This document shows positions 8,511-18,657 of a stretch of 64,000 nucleotides of DNA, one piece after another. Made by a program: the position numbers and the translations under genes. The notes beneath the pieces are model-generated. The model was not told the DNA's origin and searched no databases. It saw only the letters and a program-made list of their open reading frames with translations. Source of the stretch: CAZCSK01 sp964501265 (GTDB lineage Bacteria; Actinomycetota; CADDZG01; JAHWKV01); assembly GCA_964501265.1 (NCBI GenBank), contig CAZCSK010000006.1, forward strand, positions 1 to 64,000, in the 5' to 3' direction. How positions within the stretch are numbered: the stretch's first letter is position 1; every line of letters begins with the position of its first letter.

Positions 8511-11048
8511 GTGACGCCGCGAGCGATTAAGAGTTTTTCAGTCCGAACTCGTCTTCCCGAGGCACTCCAACCGCTGGCTGAAATTGCAGCGAACCTGCGC
8601 TGGTCGTGGGACTCGCGCACCCGCGACCTATTCCGATGGGTCGACCCGAAACTGTGGCCCCAGTCGAGGCACAATCCGGTGGAGCTCCTGGGCTCGGTCG
8701 CTCCCGAGCGTTTCACAGCCCTTACCGAAGACGCCTCCTTTATGGATTTTCTCGCGGAAGTCCACGCGGGTCTCAAACGATATCGGGAGGCTTCTTTGTG
8801 GTTTCAATCCCGTGACGATTCCTCACTTCGTTCCGTCGCTTACTTTTCTCCCGAATTCGGAATCTGCGAGGCTCTGCCCCAATATTCCGGAGGTCTGGGG
8901 GTCCTGGCCGGAGATCATCTGAAAGCGGCAAGCGACCTGGGCGTTCCCATTATTGGCGTGGGCCTCTTCTATCGCCAGGGTTATTTTCGCCAGCGCCTCG
9001 ATGCAAGTGGATGGCAACAGGAGACCTACATCGACCTCGACCCACACGTGATGGCCCTCGAAGCCTTGGATGCCCGCGTGTCCGTCAAAATGGCCGGTCG
9101 CAGTGTTTCCGCGGCAGTCTGGCGAGCCGAAGTCGGTCGCGTCCCCTTACTCTTGCTGGACACCGACGTAGACGAGAACTCTCCCGACGATCGCGTGATA
9201 ACCGACCGCCTATACGGGGGCGACGTGGAGCGAAGGATAGAGCAAGAGATTCTTCTCGGCATCGGGGGCACGATGGCTTTGGAGGCCGCAGGCGAGTCGC
9301 CACAGATTTTTCATATGAACGAAGGACACGCGGGATTTCTAGCCCTGGCACGTATCGCTAAGCTGGTTTCGTCGGAGGGTCTGACTTTTCCAGAGGCGGT
9401 GGAGGCCGTGCGCGCTTCCACTGTCTTTACGACGCACACCCCGATCCCCGCTGGGATCGATGTCTTCCCCTTGGAAACCATGGAACGCTACTTCCGTCCC
9501 TGGGCGGAGCAAAATGAACTGGACTTCATCGAACTCATGGCTCTTGGCAGGTGGCCTGACGACACTGAGGACGCACCGTTCAACATGGCCGTAATGGGCA
9601 TGAGGCTTTCGTCGATTGCCAACGGCGTTTCCAAGCTCCACGGCTCCGTGAGCCGGACGATGTTTCAGAAGCTATGGTCCGGCTTCGACGTCGAAGAGGT
9701 GCCTATCGGCTCGGTCACCAACGGGGTCCATGGGCGGACGTGGGTGTTGCCTGAAACGGCGAGCCTGCTTGAGCGGGTGGTGCTTCCCCAGTGGGAGGAA
9801 GCCGCCCAAGAGTTATGGGAGGGAATTGCATCGGTCACCGACGAGGAGTTGTGGCGGGTTCGAGAGCGAGGACGAGAGCGTCTCATCGGATTTGTCCGCA
9901 AAAGACTTAGGGAGTCTGCGATTGCTAAGGGGGCAGGTGAAGCTGACTTGACTTGGTGCGAGGAGGCCCTCGATCCAAAGGTGCTAACGATTGGGTGGGC
10001 TCGGCGGTTTGCCACCTACAAACGCCCCGGGCTTCTTCTCTTGGACACCGAACGCCTTAAGGGCCTGCTTCTTTCCAAAGATCACCCGGTCCAATTGATC
10101 ATGGCTGGCAAAGCCCACCCCGCAGACGACGCGGGGAAGGAACTGATTCGCGAGATTGTCGGATTCTCCGCGGCCGAAGATGTTCGGCATCGCATCGCCT
10201 TTCTTGAGGACTACGACATAGAAGTAGCGCGCTACATGTACCAGGGCGCGGACGTTTGGTTGAATACGCCCCGCCGCCCGTTGGAAGCCTGCGGGACCAG
10301 CGGCGAGAAGGCCGCACTCAACGGATCCCTGAACTGCTCGATCCTTGATGGCTGGTGGGACGAAATGTTCGACGGGGAAAACGGCTGGTCGATCGCGTCC
10401 GCGGAATCCGACGCCGACCCAGAACGCCGCGATCACGTCGAGGCCTCTGCTCTCTTCGACCTTCTCGAACGACGCATAGTACCCCTTTACTACGACCGTG
10501 CCGACGGCGTCGTTCCTCGCGGATGGATGCAGCGCGTGAAGAAGTCGCTTATCTCACTCGGTCCCCGCGTGAGCGCGTCGCGAATGGTCCGGGACTACGT
10601 CGAGGATGTCTATGAACCCGCGGCGCAGCGGTGGGAACGTCTCGCAAAGAACAAGTACGCCGGCGCAAAAGGGCTTGCCGGGTGGAAGCAGCGGGTGGGC
10701 TCCGCGTGGAGCGCAGTTGAGATCGAATTAGTGGATGCGGGTGGTGGAGACGGAGCCGTTACCGACCTCGGAGGGGCCCGCGATGTAAAAGCAGTCATCA
10801 CTCTTGGCGAGCTCGGAAAAGACGAAGTCGAGGTCCACATGCTTCACGGTCTTGTAGGCAGCAACGACGAATTGATGCAGCCGGCCGTCGCTCAAATGGC
10901 TCTTGCCCATACGGAAAACGGCCGGTTTGTGTACTCGGGCTCGTTCACTTGCAGAGAACCCGGCAGGTATGGATTCACGGTCCGCGTGGTGCCGTCGCAC
11001 TCTGACCTTACGAGTTTCGCCGAAACCGGACTGGTGGCCTGGGCCTAA
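8511..11048 (+). CDS. glgP: Alpha-glucan (glycogen) phosphorylase, DUF3417-containing
   Basis: This 845-residue GT35 enzyme releases glucose-1-phosphate (or glucose from maltose-1-phosphate-linked pathways) from alpha-1,4-glucans. The N-terminal 100 residues (LPEALQPLAEIAANLRWSWD) are the DUF3417 domain of the short actinobacterial-type phosphorylases. YFSPEFGICEALPQYSGGLG, FHMNEGHAGF and the PLP-lysine region EACGTSGEKAALNG (about residues 595-608) follow. The GTG start at 8511 has GGAAGGAA at 8499-8506. It converges on malQ, their stop codons overlapping by four bases. Confidence 0.94.
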   Translation: MTPRAIKSFSVRTRLPEALQPLAEIAANLRWSWDSRTRDLFRWVDPKLWPQSRHNPVELLGSVAPERFTALTEDASFMDFLAEVHAGLKRYREASLWFQSRDDSSLRSVAYFSPEFGICEALPQYSGGLGVLAGDHLKAASDLGVPIIGVGLFYRQGYFRQRLDASGWQQETYIDLDPHVMALEALDARVSVKMAGRSVSAAVWRAEVGRVPLLLLDTDVDENSPDDRVITDRLYGGDVERRIEQEILLGIGGTMALEAAGESPQIFHMNEGHAGFLALARIAKLVSSEGLTFPEAVEAVRASTVFTTHTPIPAGIDVFPLETMERYFRPWAEQNELDFIELMALGRWPDDTEDAPFNMAVMGMRLSSIANGVSKLHGSVSRTMFQKLWSGFDVEEVPIGSVTNGVHGRTWVLPETASLLERVVLPQWEEAAQELWEGIASVTDEELWRVRERGRERLIGFVRKRLRESAIAKGAGEADLTWCEEALDPKVLTIGWARRFATYKRPGLLLLDTERLKGLLLSKDHPVQLIMAGKAHPADDAGKELIREIVGFSAAEDVRHRIAFLEDYDIEVARYMYQGADVWLNTPRRPLEACGTSGEKAALNGSLNCSILDGWWDEMFDGENGWSIASAESDADPERRDHVEASALFDLLERRIVPLYYDRADGVVPRGWMQRVKKSLISLGPRVSASRMVRDYVEDVYEPAAQRWERLAKNKYAGAKGLAGWKQRVGSAWSAVEIELVDAGGGDGAVTDLGGARDVKAVITLGELGKDEVEVHMLHGLVGSNDELMQPAVAQMALAHTENGRFVYSGSFTCREPGRYGFTVRVVPSHSDLTSFAETGLVAWA

Positions 11049-12874
11049 CCTAGTGGCGCTTGAAGCGCTGCCGCTATGCGTTGGACCAGTGGGAGCTCTC
11101 GAATCTCCTCAAGGCAAAGCGGCAGAGCCAGGGACCAGTTGGACGCCGCGAGCGTCCCCGGCATGTTAGGACGTTCCTCGACGCCGATCACATCTTCGAG
11201 GCTCGCCGCGAGCATGCAGGGCGCGGCCGATAACAGCTCGTAGGTTCTCAATACAACGTCCGCTACGGGGGCGTCTTCAGCAAGGCCCGTTTCGCGGCCG
11301 ATTCTTTCTCGAAGCGCGTACGTTGAAGCTTCGTTTGGAATGAGCCCGAGTTCCTTCTGCTTGGTGAGGTCGCTTCCTGTCCACAAACCTGCAACGGTCG
11401 GCAGGTCGTGAGTTGTTACCGAAGAAAGCGCATGCTCGGGATAGTCGGCAGGCTTTCCAGGTTCTAGGATGAGTACCCGCTGCGACAGGACGCTTCGACG
11501 GGCGAGTTCCTTGCGGAGCTCGGGCTCGACCGTCCCTAGGTCCTCTCCTATTACAAACGCTCCGGCTCTGCGGCTCTCGAGAGCAAGGATCCCTAATAGG
11601 TCCTGCAACGGATAACGCACGTATGCGCCAACTTCCGGACCGGCGCCCGCGGGAATCCAAAAGAGCCTCGCCAGCCCCATGACGTGGTCCACCCGCAGAC
11701 CGGCGGCGCCGCGAAGGGCTGCACGGATCGTCTGGATGAATGGCTCGTAACAGGCTGCGCGCAGTTTCCACGGATCGAAAGGAGGTATGCCCCAGTCCTG
11801 CCCCTGCATGTTGAACTCATCGGGCGGCGCGCCCACGGACATGTCTTCGGCAATCACGTCCTGCCACATCCAGGCGTCCGCACCACCCGGGTCAAACCCA
11901 AGCGCAAGGTCCGCAATGAGAGTGGTGTCGCCCGCGGCCTTCGTTTGCTGCTGGTCTACTAACCACTGCACCCATTGATGAAACCGAATGCGCTCTGTTC
12001 GCTCTTTGGCAAACGACACGACACCCGGCGCGAAGGGACTGCGATATTCCTCAGGCCAAGTGCGCCAGGATGCGCCGAATTCTTCGGCAAGAACGCAGTA
12101 AGTCGAGTAGGTGCGCAGAACTTGTCCTTGCGCAGAGCAGTAGTCGTCAAAGGATGGGTCACCTTGGAACCGAGACCACATGAGGTTGAGGGCTTCGCTC
12201 TTCAGACGAAACACGCCGTCGCGATCGATGCGGCGATCTGCGTTGAGAGCCCTGCCCGCGGCGGCTAATCGATCGAGTTCCGACAAGCCCGCCGCGCCTG
12301 GCACATCCTCGATCCTCAAATAGAGCGGGTTCCTAAACAGCCTGCTGCTCGGATAGTAAGGGCTTGCGGATTGAGGAATCGTCGGTGCCGGCGCGTGCAG
12401 CGGATTGATCAAGACAAAACTCGCACCCAGGTCCGCTGAGCATTGCGTTAGTTCACGAAGATCGGCTAAATCGCCGAATCCCCAACTGGAGCGCGATCGC
12501 ATCGAGTGCAGCTGCACTTGCCACCCCCACCTGCAGTCGGCTGGGGGTAGTGGGGCCGCCGGGGGTGTGACGATGACGCGGATCGAGTCGCGTTTTCCCA
12601 CCAGACGGTGATACCCAAGTGGGAGGGACTCTGGAAGCCGCTCGTCTACGTGGAGTTCTGGACCGTCCTCAAGGGTGAGAGTGCCGGAGAAATCAACGCG
12701 CGCGCCTTCTCCGGCAGTAACCACCAGAACCGAACTCTTCGCCGGCGGCGCGTTCGCCTCCGCACCCATCGCGTTGAGGATGGCCTCTAGCGATGACTCA
12801 GGCGACTCGATGATTGTTCCCGACGTGTCCTCGTATGCCGTTGATATTCCCCATCGACGAGCCTTGTCCCGCAC
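11045..12874 (-). CDS. malQ: 4-alpha-glucanotransferase (GH77 amylomaltase)
   Basis: This enzyme of about 609 residues transfers maltooligosyl units between glucans. Residues 1-30 (VRDKARRWGISTAYED) match the GH77 N-terminus. The catalytic motifs are all present: nucleophile in LRVDHVMGLARLFWIP, acid in VIGEDLGTVEP, and third carboxylate in SVTTHDLPTVAGLW. I place the start at GTG 12874, which shares one base with the glgE stop (TAGTG); a longer frame reaches 13048 but would overlap glgE by 175 bases with unrelated sequence. It is the last gene of the ATP-grasp/esterase/glgE operon. Confidence 0.92.
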   Translation of the reverse strand: MRDKARRWGISTAYEDTSGTIIESPESSLEAILNAMGAEANAPPAKSSVLVVTAGEGARVDFSGTLTLEDGPELHVDERLPESLPLGYHRLVGKRDSIRVIVTPPAAPLPPADCRWGWQVQLHSMRSRSSWGFGDLADLRELTQCSADLGASFVLINPLHAPAPTIPQSASPYYPSSRLFRNPLYLRIEDVPGAAGLSELDRLAAAGRALNADRRIDRDGVFRLKSEALNLMWSRFQGDPSFDDYCSAQGQVLRTYSTYCVLAEEFGASWRTWPEEYRSPFAPGVVSFAKERTERIRFHQWVQWLVDQQQTKAAGDTTLIADLALGFDPGGADAWMWQDVIAEDMSVGAPPDEFNMQGQDWGIPPFDPWKLRAACYEPFIQTIRAALRGAAGLRVDHVMGLARLFWIPAGAGPEVGAYVRYPLQDLLGILALESRRAGAFVIGEDLGTVEPELRKELARRSVLSQRVLILEPGKPADYPEHALSSVTTHDLPTVAGLWTGSDLTKQKELGLIPNEASTYALRERIGRETGLAEDAPVADVVLRTYELLSAAPCMLAASLEDVIGVEERPNMPGTLAASNWSLALPLCLEEIRELPLVQRIAAALQAPLG

Positions 12875-14784
12875 TAGAGGACGTGGAGTATGTGTCCGGG
12901 TCGCTCCTGCGGGTCGAGTCGGATGTATGGATTGGCACCGTTCAAGGTATAGGTCTCGCCATCCAGTTCGTCGACAACCCTGAAGGGACGGTCCCGCGGC
13001 AAGCCGAGGTGCGCCAGGTCTAGCCCGAGTGTCGTTTCCTGAACCCAATGGGGATCGAGACTCACGACCATCAGCAGAACGTCTCGACGATCCTGGGTGA
13101 CTTTGGAGTAAGCGATCACCGAATCGTTGGATGAGTGGTGAAAGCGGATGTTGCCCAACTTTCGCAAGGCAGGGTGGTTGCGGCGAATGTTATTGATGCG
13201 CCCGATCAAAGACGCGAGAGAGGGGCGGTTCCAATCCCGCTCTGGAATCTCATACTTTTCGGAATTGAGGTATTCCTCATTTTCACTCGACGCCGGCATG
13301 TTCTCGGCTAGTTCGTAACCGCTGTAGATTCCGTAAGAGGGACTCATCGTTGCGGCCAGTACTAGACGCTGCATGAAAGCTGCCGGAGGCCCGTTGCGAA
13401 GAGGGCCGCTCAGTATGTCGGGCGTGTTTGGCCAAAAGTTGGGACGCAGATAATTCGACGCCGGGCCGTAGGCCAATTCGTTCAGATACTCGGTAAGTCC
13501 CCACTTGCTTTCTCGCCAAGTGAAGTACGTGTAGCTCTGAGTGAATCCTATCTCCGCAAGTTTTTCCATAATCTTGGGTCGCGTGAAAGCTTCGGCCAGA
13601 AATATCACATCGGGATGATCGGCTCTGACTTCCGACAAGATCCAATCCCAGAATGCGAAAGGCTTGGTGTGAGGATTGTCCACCCGGAAAATCTTGACCC
13701 CATGGGAAATCCAGAAATCCAGGATCGACTTGCAGGCTTCCCACATCTGCTGGTGACCCGTATCCGGCCAGAAGTTCATCGGGTAGATGTCCTGATATTT
13801 CTTCGGCGGGTTCTCGGCGTATTTGATCGTGCCGTCTGGCCGGTGATGAAACCACTCCGGATGCTCGGTCACCCAAGGATGATCTGGCGAACATTGCAAG
13901 GCGTAATCAAGGGCGATCTCCAAATCCAGGGATTGCGCTTCGGCAACCAGCCTGTCGAAGTCTTTGATCGTGCCAAGATCCGCGTTGACAGCTGTGTGAC
14001 CTCCCTCGGAGGAGCCAATCGCCCATGGGCTTCCCGGATCTGTGGGCTTCGCCTTTAGAGCGTTGTTGCGGCCCTTGCGGTGGGTGGTTCCGATCGGGTG
14101 GATCGGTGGAAAGTAAACGACCTCGAATCCCATCGCGGCAATATGTCGCAACCGTTTCATCGTGCCTTCGAAGCCGCCTGAAGAACGTGGGAACATCTCA
14201 TACCAGGCCCCGAAGAGCGCTCTTTCTCGATCGACCCAAATCCGCATGGGGGTGCCGCGCGTAAGATCGTCACGAACCGGGTGAGTGGCAACTAGTTCTG
14301 CAATTGCAGGATCCAATGCGGGCAACAACCTCTGCTTCAATGAGAGGCTCTCGTCGCGGAGCGTATCGATCGCATCTGTCAGTGGCGCGCGTTCGGCCAG
14401 GGGAACGCGGTGGCCCTCAAGCAAGGCCGCTCCCTCTGCTATGTCGACTCTCACATCCTGGTTCCCTGAAATGTTGGCCATCAAGTTCTTTCGCCAGGTG
14501 AGATAGCGGTCGGTCCAGGCTTCGACGACGAACGTGTGCGGACCGAGCGTCTGAGGAACAAGAGTCCCTTCCCACGCGTCAATGCCAACTTCCTTCATGG
14601 GGGCGTGGTTCCAACCCCGGGTTCCGTCGAGGCGCCAGCGAACCGCCGCGGACAGCTCATCGTGACCTTCTCGATATATGTCGGCTCTGACCTGGACCCT
14701 CTCTCCGACGACCGCTTTGGTCGGGTGCACTCCTCCGGGCGTGCGCGGGCCTAGGTTCTCGATGACGATGCGGCCTTGTCCCAT
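12874..14784 (-). CDS. glgE: Alpha-1,4-glucan:maltose-1-phosphate maltosyltransferase
   Basis: This 636-residue GH13_3 enzyme extends alpha-1,4-glucans using maltose-1-phosphate. The N-terminal beta-sandwich begins GRIVIENLGPRTPGGVHPTKA. The catalytic nucleophile lies in IFRVDNPHTKP and the acid/base in FLAEAFTRP, and the family motif YFPPIHPIGTTHRKG is present. Its start directly abuts the GCS2-CBS stop (14785) and its stop overlaps the malQ start, so it is an internal gene of a long minus-strand operon. Neither treS nor a maltokinase is in the window, so maltose-1-phosphate is most simply supplied by GlgM. Confidence 0.96.
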   Translation of the reverse strand: MGQGRIVIENLGPRTPGGVHPTKAVVGERVQVRADIYREGHDELSAAVRWRLDGTRGWNHAPMKEVGIDAWEGTLVPQTLGPHTFVVEAWTDRYLTWRKNLMANISGNQDVRVDIAEGAALLEGHRVPLAERAPLTDAIDTLRDESLSLKQRLLPALDPAIAELVATHPVRDDLTRGTPMRIWVDRERALFGAWYEMFPRSSGGFEGTMKRLRHIAAMGFEVVYFPPIHPIGTTHRKGRNNALKAKPTDPGSPWAIGSSEGGHTAVNADLGTIKDFDRLVAEAQSLDLEIALDYALQCSPDHPWVTEHPEWFHHRPDGTIKYAENPPKKYQDIYPMNFWPDTGHQQMWEACKSILDFWISHGVKIFRVDNPHTKPFAFWDWILSEVRADHPDVIFLAEAFTRPKIMEKLAEIGFTQSYTYFTWRESKWGLTEYLNELAYGPASNYLRPNFWPNTPDILSGPLRNGPPAAFMQRLVLAATMSPSYGIYSGYELAENMPASSENEEYLNSEKYEIPERDWNRPSLASLIGRINNIRRNHPALRKLGNIRFHHSSNDSVIAYSKVTQDRRDVLLMVVSLDPHWVQETTLGLDLAHLGLPRDRPFRVVDELDGETYTLNGANPYIRLDPQERPGHILHVL

Positions 14785-16686
14785 TTAAGTGCGGAGTTTT
14801 TCTTCGAGCAACTCCGCGGCAATGTCCATGAAGTCACGCTCGGTTACCATGCCAACCAGGCGCCCGCCGGAGACTACCGGGAGGCTTCCGATCCGGTACT
14901 CCCGCATGATTTCGATGGCTCGGATCGTCGGAGTTTCAGGGTTAACGACAATGGGATCAGGAACCATGATGTCGGCCACGGCCACCGGATTATCGGGATC
15001 GATTTTCCCTTGGGCCATCACTCGAAGCACCGCTCTATATGAGACGATACCAATCAAGCGGTGATCGCGGTCCTCGACCGCAACGTGTCGAATGCGCTCC
15101 CACTCCATCAAATTTGCCACCAAGTCGACAGACTCGTCAGCCTGAACTGAGGTCACATCGGTCTGCATATATTGCTCGACCTTGAAGTAGTTGTGCCCTC
15201 CCGCCCCGGTCTCCTCCGACTCCGCAAGTTCCCATTCGCTCACTGCTTTTGCCCCCTTCTGTCTGGTCACGGTGGCCGCGGTCAGAGCATTCAATCGCTG
15301 CCCAAGAGTTCCGCGGCCCTTCATTTCCGCGAAGGATTGCAACATCCAACGTGAGCCTGTGCGCCCCGACGCGACTCTTTTCTCTATCACACTCAAATAC
15401 TTGTCGGAGTCCTTTGATGAGATTCCCCTTCTTGCCAGGCCCTCCGAAGCTGCCGGCAGCAGATCATCCAGGATCAGGTTGGCGGCGGGCGCCTCCTTGC
15501 CATCAAGCCACGCAAAGTGCGCACCAAGCCCCTGGCGCCCCGCAGCGAGAAAGTTCGCTTTGGCATGTTCGAACTCGATCACTTTGGTAACGTCGTCGTA
15601 GCGCGCCGACAGTTCCTCCATGAGGCCCAGCCAGAAAGCGGCATTTGCCACCTCGTCTAAGATGCTTGGTCCCGAAGGCATTACTCGGTTCTCAATTCGC
15701 AAGTGCGCCTTGCCGTCGAGAACCCCATAGCAAGGGCGATTCCAGCGGTAGACGGTTCCGTTTTGTAAACGCAAAGCGGTGAGATCGGGAGCGAGCCCAT
15801 CGCGAAGTTTCTGAAAGGGATCTTCCTCGATCGGAGCGCCCACAAGTGCGCGAAAACGAGCAACGTCTTCTTTGTAAATCTCGGTGATGGACTTGCGGAC
15901 CCAGCCGCTCCCAAACGTCACGCGGGGGCTGCTCTCGCGCAAATGTGACTGAGTGCGGGTATCAATGGCCTGCTGAAACAGCGCAATCCGGGTCTCCGCC
16001 CAAAGTCGCCGCCCAAAAAGCATCGGAGAGTTGCAGGACACTGCAAGCACCGGACCCGAGAGCGCCTGAGCAACGTTGTACATATTTGCGAACTCGGTGG
16101 CCCCGACCTGAACGTGCACCTGAAAACTTGCGTTGCAGGACTCCAGCATTATCGAGTCGTGCTGAACCATCAGTTCGTCGAGACCCTTTATGTAAAATTC
16201 GTAAGCCGACCCGCGCAATTGACCGATCGCCTTGTTTATCGCAATGTAGCGAGGGTTGGGCGTCATGTTGTCCAGACCCAGGTCGGACAGGCGAAGAGTT
16301 GGCAAAATGCCGGTCAGGATCACCCCCACTCCGACCTCAGCGGCAACTTTCCTGAGCCTTTCCAGCACCGTCGTCATCTCTTTTTGCATCCGAGTGAAAC
16401 AGTTCCCCGACAACACGATCGGGTCGAGGTTGAACTCGAGGTTGAACAGCCCCAGTTCAGTCGTAAAGTGGGAATCGTCGATTTTGTCCAGGATCTTCAG
16501 CGCCGCAGGTGCCGGATGCCAACCCGAATCGATCAGAAATACTTCCTGCTCGGTGCCCGTGCGTCGGATCCCTTCCTCAATTCCACCGTCGATGATCAAT
16601 TGCTCGAGTGCGCGCAGATCCCGAAGGAGGTAGCGCATGAACTGGCGGCGCTCCTCGCCTCCGAATTCACCCGTTTCGGCGGTCAT
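14785..16686 (-). CDS. GCS2-family carboxylate-amine ligase fused to a CBS-domain pair
   Basis: This 633-residue fusion carries an N-terminal glutamate-cysteine ligase type 2-like catalytic domain (about residues 15-380). Its motifs include GTEQEVFLID, TTELGLFNLEFNLDP and ASFQVHVQVG, as expected for ATP-dependent carboxylate-amine ligases. About 120 linker residues follow, then two CBS motifs (about residues 507-628, with VTERDFMDIA at the end). CBS pairs usually bind adenine nucleotides, suggesting energy-sensitive regulation. The start is ATG 16686, overlapping the esterase stop as ATGA; a longer in-frame start at 16746 lies inside the esterase gene. Substrates are unknown; glutathione synthesis is not assumed. 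Confidence 0.85.
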   Translation of the reverse strand: MTAETGEFGGEERRQFMRYLLRDLRALEQLIIDGGIEEGIRRTGTEQEVFLIDSGWHPAPAALKILDKIDDSHFTTELGLFNLEFNLDPIVLSGNCFTRMQKEMTTVLERLRKVAAEVGVGVILTGILPTLRLSDLGLDNMTPNPRYIAINKAIGQLRGSAYEFYIKGLDELMVQHDSIMLESCNASFQVHVQVGATEFANMYNVAQALSGPVLAVSCNSPMLFGRRLWAETRIALFQQAIDTRTQSHLRESSPRVTFGSGWVRKSITEIYKEDVARFRALVGAPIEEDPFQKLRDGLAPDLTALRLQNGTVYRWNRPCYGVLDGKAHLRIENRVMPSGPSILDEVANAAFWLGLMEELSARYDDVTKVIEFEHAKANFLAAGRQGLGAHFAWLDGKEAPAANLILDDLLPAASEGLARRGISSKDSDKYLSVIEKRVASGRTGSRWMLQSFAEMKGRGTLGQRLNALTAATVTRQKGAKAVSEWELAESEETGAGGHNYFKVEQYMQTDVTSVQADESVDLVANLMEWERIRHVAVEDRDHRLIGIVSYRAVLRVMAQGKIDPDNPVAVADIMVPDPIVVNPETPTIRAIEIMREYRIGSLPVVSGGRLVGMVTERDFMDIAAELLEEKLRT

Positions 16687-17408
16687 GCAAACTCGTCGAG
16701 GTACTGCGGAAGCATCGAGCGCCAAGTCTGCCAGTTGTGATGCCACTCGGCTCCCCAGGGGTCCATGCGATTAGGTATCCCCTTGGCACCCAGGGCGTTC
16801 GCAACGCGCCACGACTCCCCGATGTCCTCCCAATTACCCTGCCCCGATGCGAGAAGGACAAACCGGCTGCGCAGCAGATCCAGGTGGTCTCCGGTCAAAT
16901 CGGGAAGGAAGTGAAGGGGGGACGAGTTGTAGAAGTCTTCGCTCAATTCATCGTCGACCCACTTGAGCAGATCGTAGGTCCCGGAAAGACAAATAGCGGT
17001 AGTAAAGACGTCGGGAAAGCGGCACAAGACGGCAAGTGCGTTGAATGCGCCGATCGACGTGCCTGCAGCAATGACTCCGATATTTGGATCAGCGCAATCG
17101 GTCCGGATCGCAGGCACGACCTCGTTATAGATGAAGGAATGGAACTGGTTTTGAACATGAGAACGGTGACGCGCCGTCCCGTCTTGTTGCAACAAAGTGC
17201 GTCCGGCGACCGAGTCGACTGAGTACACCTTGATCCGCTTGGCCGTCAGCAGGTCTTCCAGCGCATCGATCATGAGAAAACGTTCGATCTCTTCAGCGTC
17301 CCCACCGGCAGTCGGAAAGAGCAGCACGGGCGTGCCAACTTCTCCCCATCGGGCCACCGCGACCTCCTGGTCCAGGCGGTCGGAGCGCCAACTCGTGCTG
17401 ATCTTCAT
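16683..17408 (-). CDS. Alpha/beta-hydrolase esterase (PF00756-like)
   Basis: This protein of about 241 residues has the nucleophile elbow GTSIGAF (about residue 116), a hydrophobic strand before it (IGVIAAG), an acid-bearing strand RFVLLASGQGNWED and a terminal WHHNW that supplies the catalytic histidine. This matches the putative esterase/esterase D-like fold. No signal peptide is present, so it is cytoplasmic. The start at ATG 17408 overlaps the upstream ATP-grasp stop as ATGA, and its stop overlaps the GCS2-CBS start. Its neighbours suggest hydrolysis, transfer or release of an acyl or peptide intermediate made by the ligases; the substrate is unknown. Confidence 0.8.
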   Translation of the reverse strand: MKISTSWRSDRLDQEVAVARWGEVGTPVLLFPTAGGDAEEIERFLMIDALEDLLTAKRIKVYSVDSVAGRTLLQQDGTARHRSHVQNQFHSFIYNEVVPAIRTDCADPNIGVIAAGTSIGAFNALAVLCRFPDVFTTAICLSGTYDLLKWVDDELSEDFYNSSPLHFLPDLTGDHLDLLRSRFVLLASGQGNWEDIGESWRVANALGAKGIPNRMDPWGAEWHHNWQTWRSMLPQYLDEFA

Positions 17409-18637
17409 TTCTCGTCTTTTCTCCAATCTTGTATCCGGCTCCAGAAGAGTTCGGTGAACGCCTCCACTTCATGAGCCGGATAAAGCGCCGCGACCTTTTG
17501 GCGCACCGCGTCGCGGGCGGTCTCGGTCCCGAAGAACTCCCACGTCACTTCGTCTAGATTCCCCAAGTACTTGTCGCAGAACTTCTCGAACCGGTCAGCG
17601 GAGAGCCTGCCTCGGGCGATATCGGCGTAGGCGGCAAGCTGCTCCCTGTAGGGCAAACCCTCTTCTTTCGCTTTCAGGAACGGCGCCCAGTTGAGATTCA
17701 TCGCCATCGGGCGTTTCGTTGCTGCGCAGAATAGCGACCAGCGCAGATTCGCCTTTATCAGCCAGGGGAAGTGGTAGTGAAGCGATGTCACCTGCGAGTC
17801 GGGACATGGATTTGCGAAGTCGATGGGATACCAGACCCCTTCTTTGCGAAGCGCCTCACAAGAATTGAAATCCCATCCGAATAGCGTGTTGATCGTAAGT
17901 GTCATGTCGGCCAGCAACGATTCTTCGTCAGCGTCAAGAAAGTTACGCTCCGTTTGGTAGCGGTCGTGGAGAGGCGCGGATGGATCGTAGGCAACGGTGT
18001 AGGTCTGGGGGCCAAGACCGATACATCGCGCGAACCGGTCGAAGGGCTCAACGGCTTCCTGCAGGTGCATCACTCGAGTCCCGCTTTGGTCGTAGGCTTT
18101 GCGGAGTGCCGCTTCGTCATCGATGCGGCTCACGCCTGCCCAGCCTCCGCCGTCGTAGGGCTTCATGAACATCGGGTATCCAATCTTTGCGCCGATGGCT
18201 CCCAAATCGAACAACTGCGCGTATCTGTCGAGAGTTACCTGCAGGTCGGGGCTAGGTTCGTAGGACTTTGCCGGGATCATCCACGTTTCCGGGATCGGCA
18301 AACCCAGGTGCATCATCACGCAATAAGCTGTGTGCTTCTCCACTGATTGCACGGTCCAGGGATTGTTGAAGACGTAAAGGCCGTCCATCGCGACCCCCTT
18401 CTTGATCCACTCCCGGCTCGTGCTGTACCAGTGAGTGAGTCGATCGATCACCAGGTCATAGCGGCACGGCTGGCGCAGGTCAAAAGGTTCGATGGTCACA
18501 CGATTGACTTCGAAGGAGATGTCCTCACCGCGGATCTTGATGGTCAAGTCAAGACGTTTGAGAATCTCCTCGTAGCACAATGGCCAGCAGATATCAGCGC
18601 CCAGCGAAAGACCGATTCTGCGCGTTGATTCCGTCAT
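17405..18637 (-). CDS. ATP-grasp ligase (RimK-like subgroup)
   Basis: This protein of about 410 residues starts at MTESTRRIGLS (ATG 18637). It has an N-terminal substrate domain and then an ATP-grasp core: KHTAYCVMMHLGLPIPETWM, the nucleotide-binding strand MFMKPYDGGGWAGVSRI and the later FNSCEALRKEG and PIDFANPCPDS segments that would carry Mg2+ ligands. It differs clearly from the three ATP-grasp paralogues at 19.9-23.6 kb. ATP-grasp enzymes join a carboxylate to an amine or thiol through an acylphosphate. A frame extending to 18766 runs through the palindromic repeat and is not used. The amide product is unknown. Confidence 0.8.
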   Translation of the reverse strand: MTESTRRIGLSLGADICWPLCYEEILKRLDLTIKIRGEDISFEVNRVTIEPFDLRQPCRYDLVIDRLTHWYSTSREWIKKGVAMDGLYVFNNPWTVQSVEKHTAYCVMMHLGLPIPETWMIPAKSYEPSPDLQVTLDRYAQLFDLGAIGAKIGYPMFMKPYDGGGWAGVSRIDDEAALRKAYDQSGTRVMHLQEAVEPFDRFARCIGLGPQTYTVAYDPSAPLHDRYQTERNFLDADEESLLADMTLTINTLFGWDFNSCEALRKEGVWYPIDFANPCPDSQVTSLHYHFPWLIKANLRWSLFCAATKRPMAMNLNWAPFLKAKEEGLPYREQLAAYADIARGRLSADRFEKFCDKYLGNLDEVTWEFFGTETARDAVRQKVAALYPAHEVEAFTELFWSRIQDWRKDEK

Positions 18638-18657
18638 CGCGCTTTCAACTCTACCGT

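Noticed and set aside
12875..13048. 58-residue N-terminal extension of malQ
   Set aside because: It overlaps glgE in another frame, has no GH77 similarity, and a coupled GTG at 12874 fits better.
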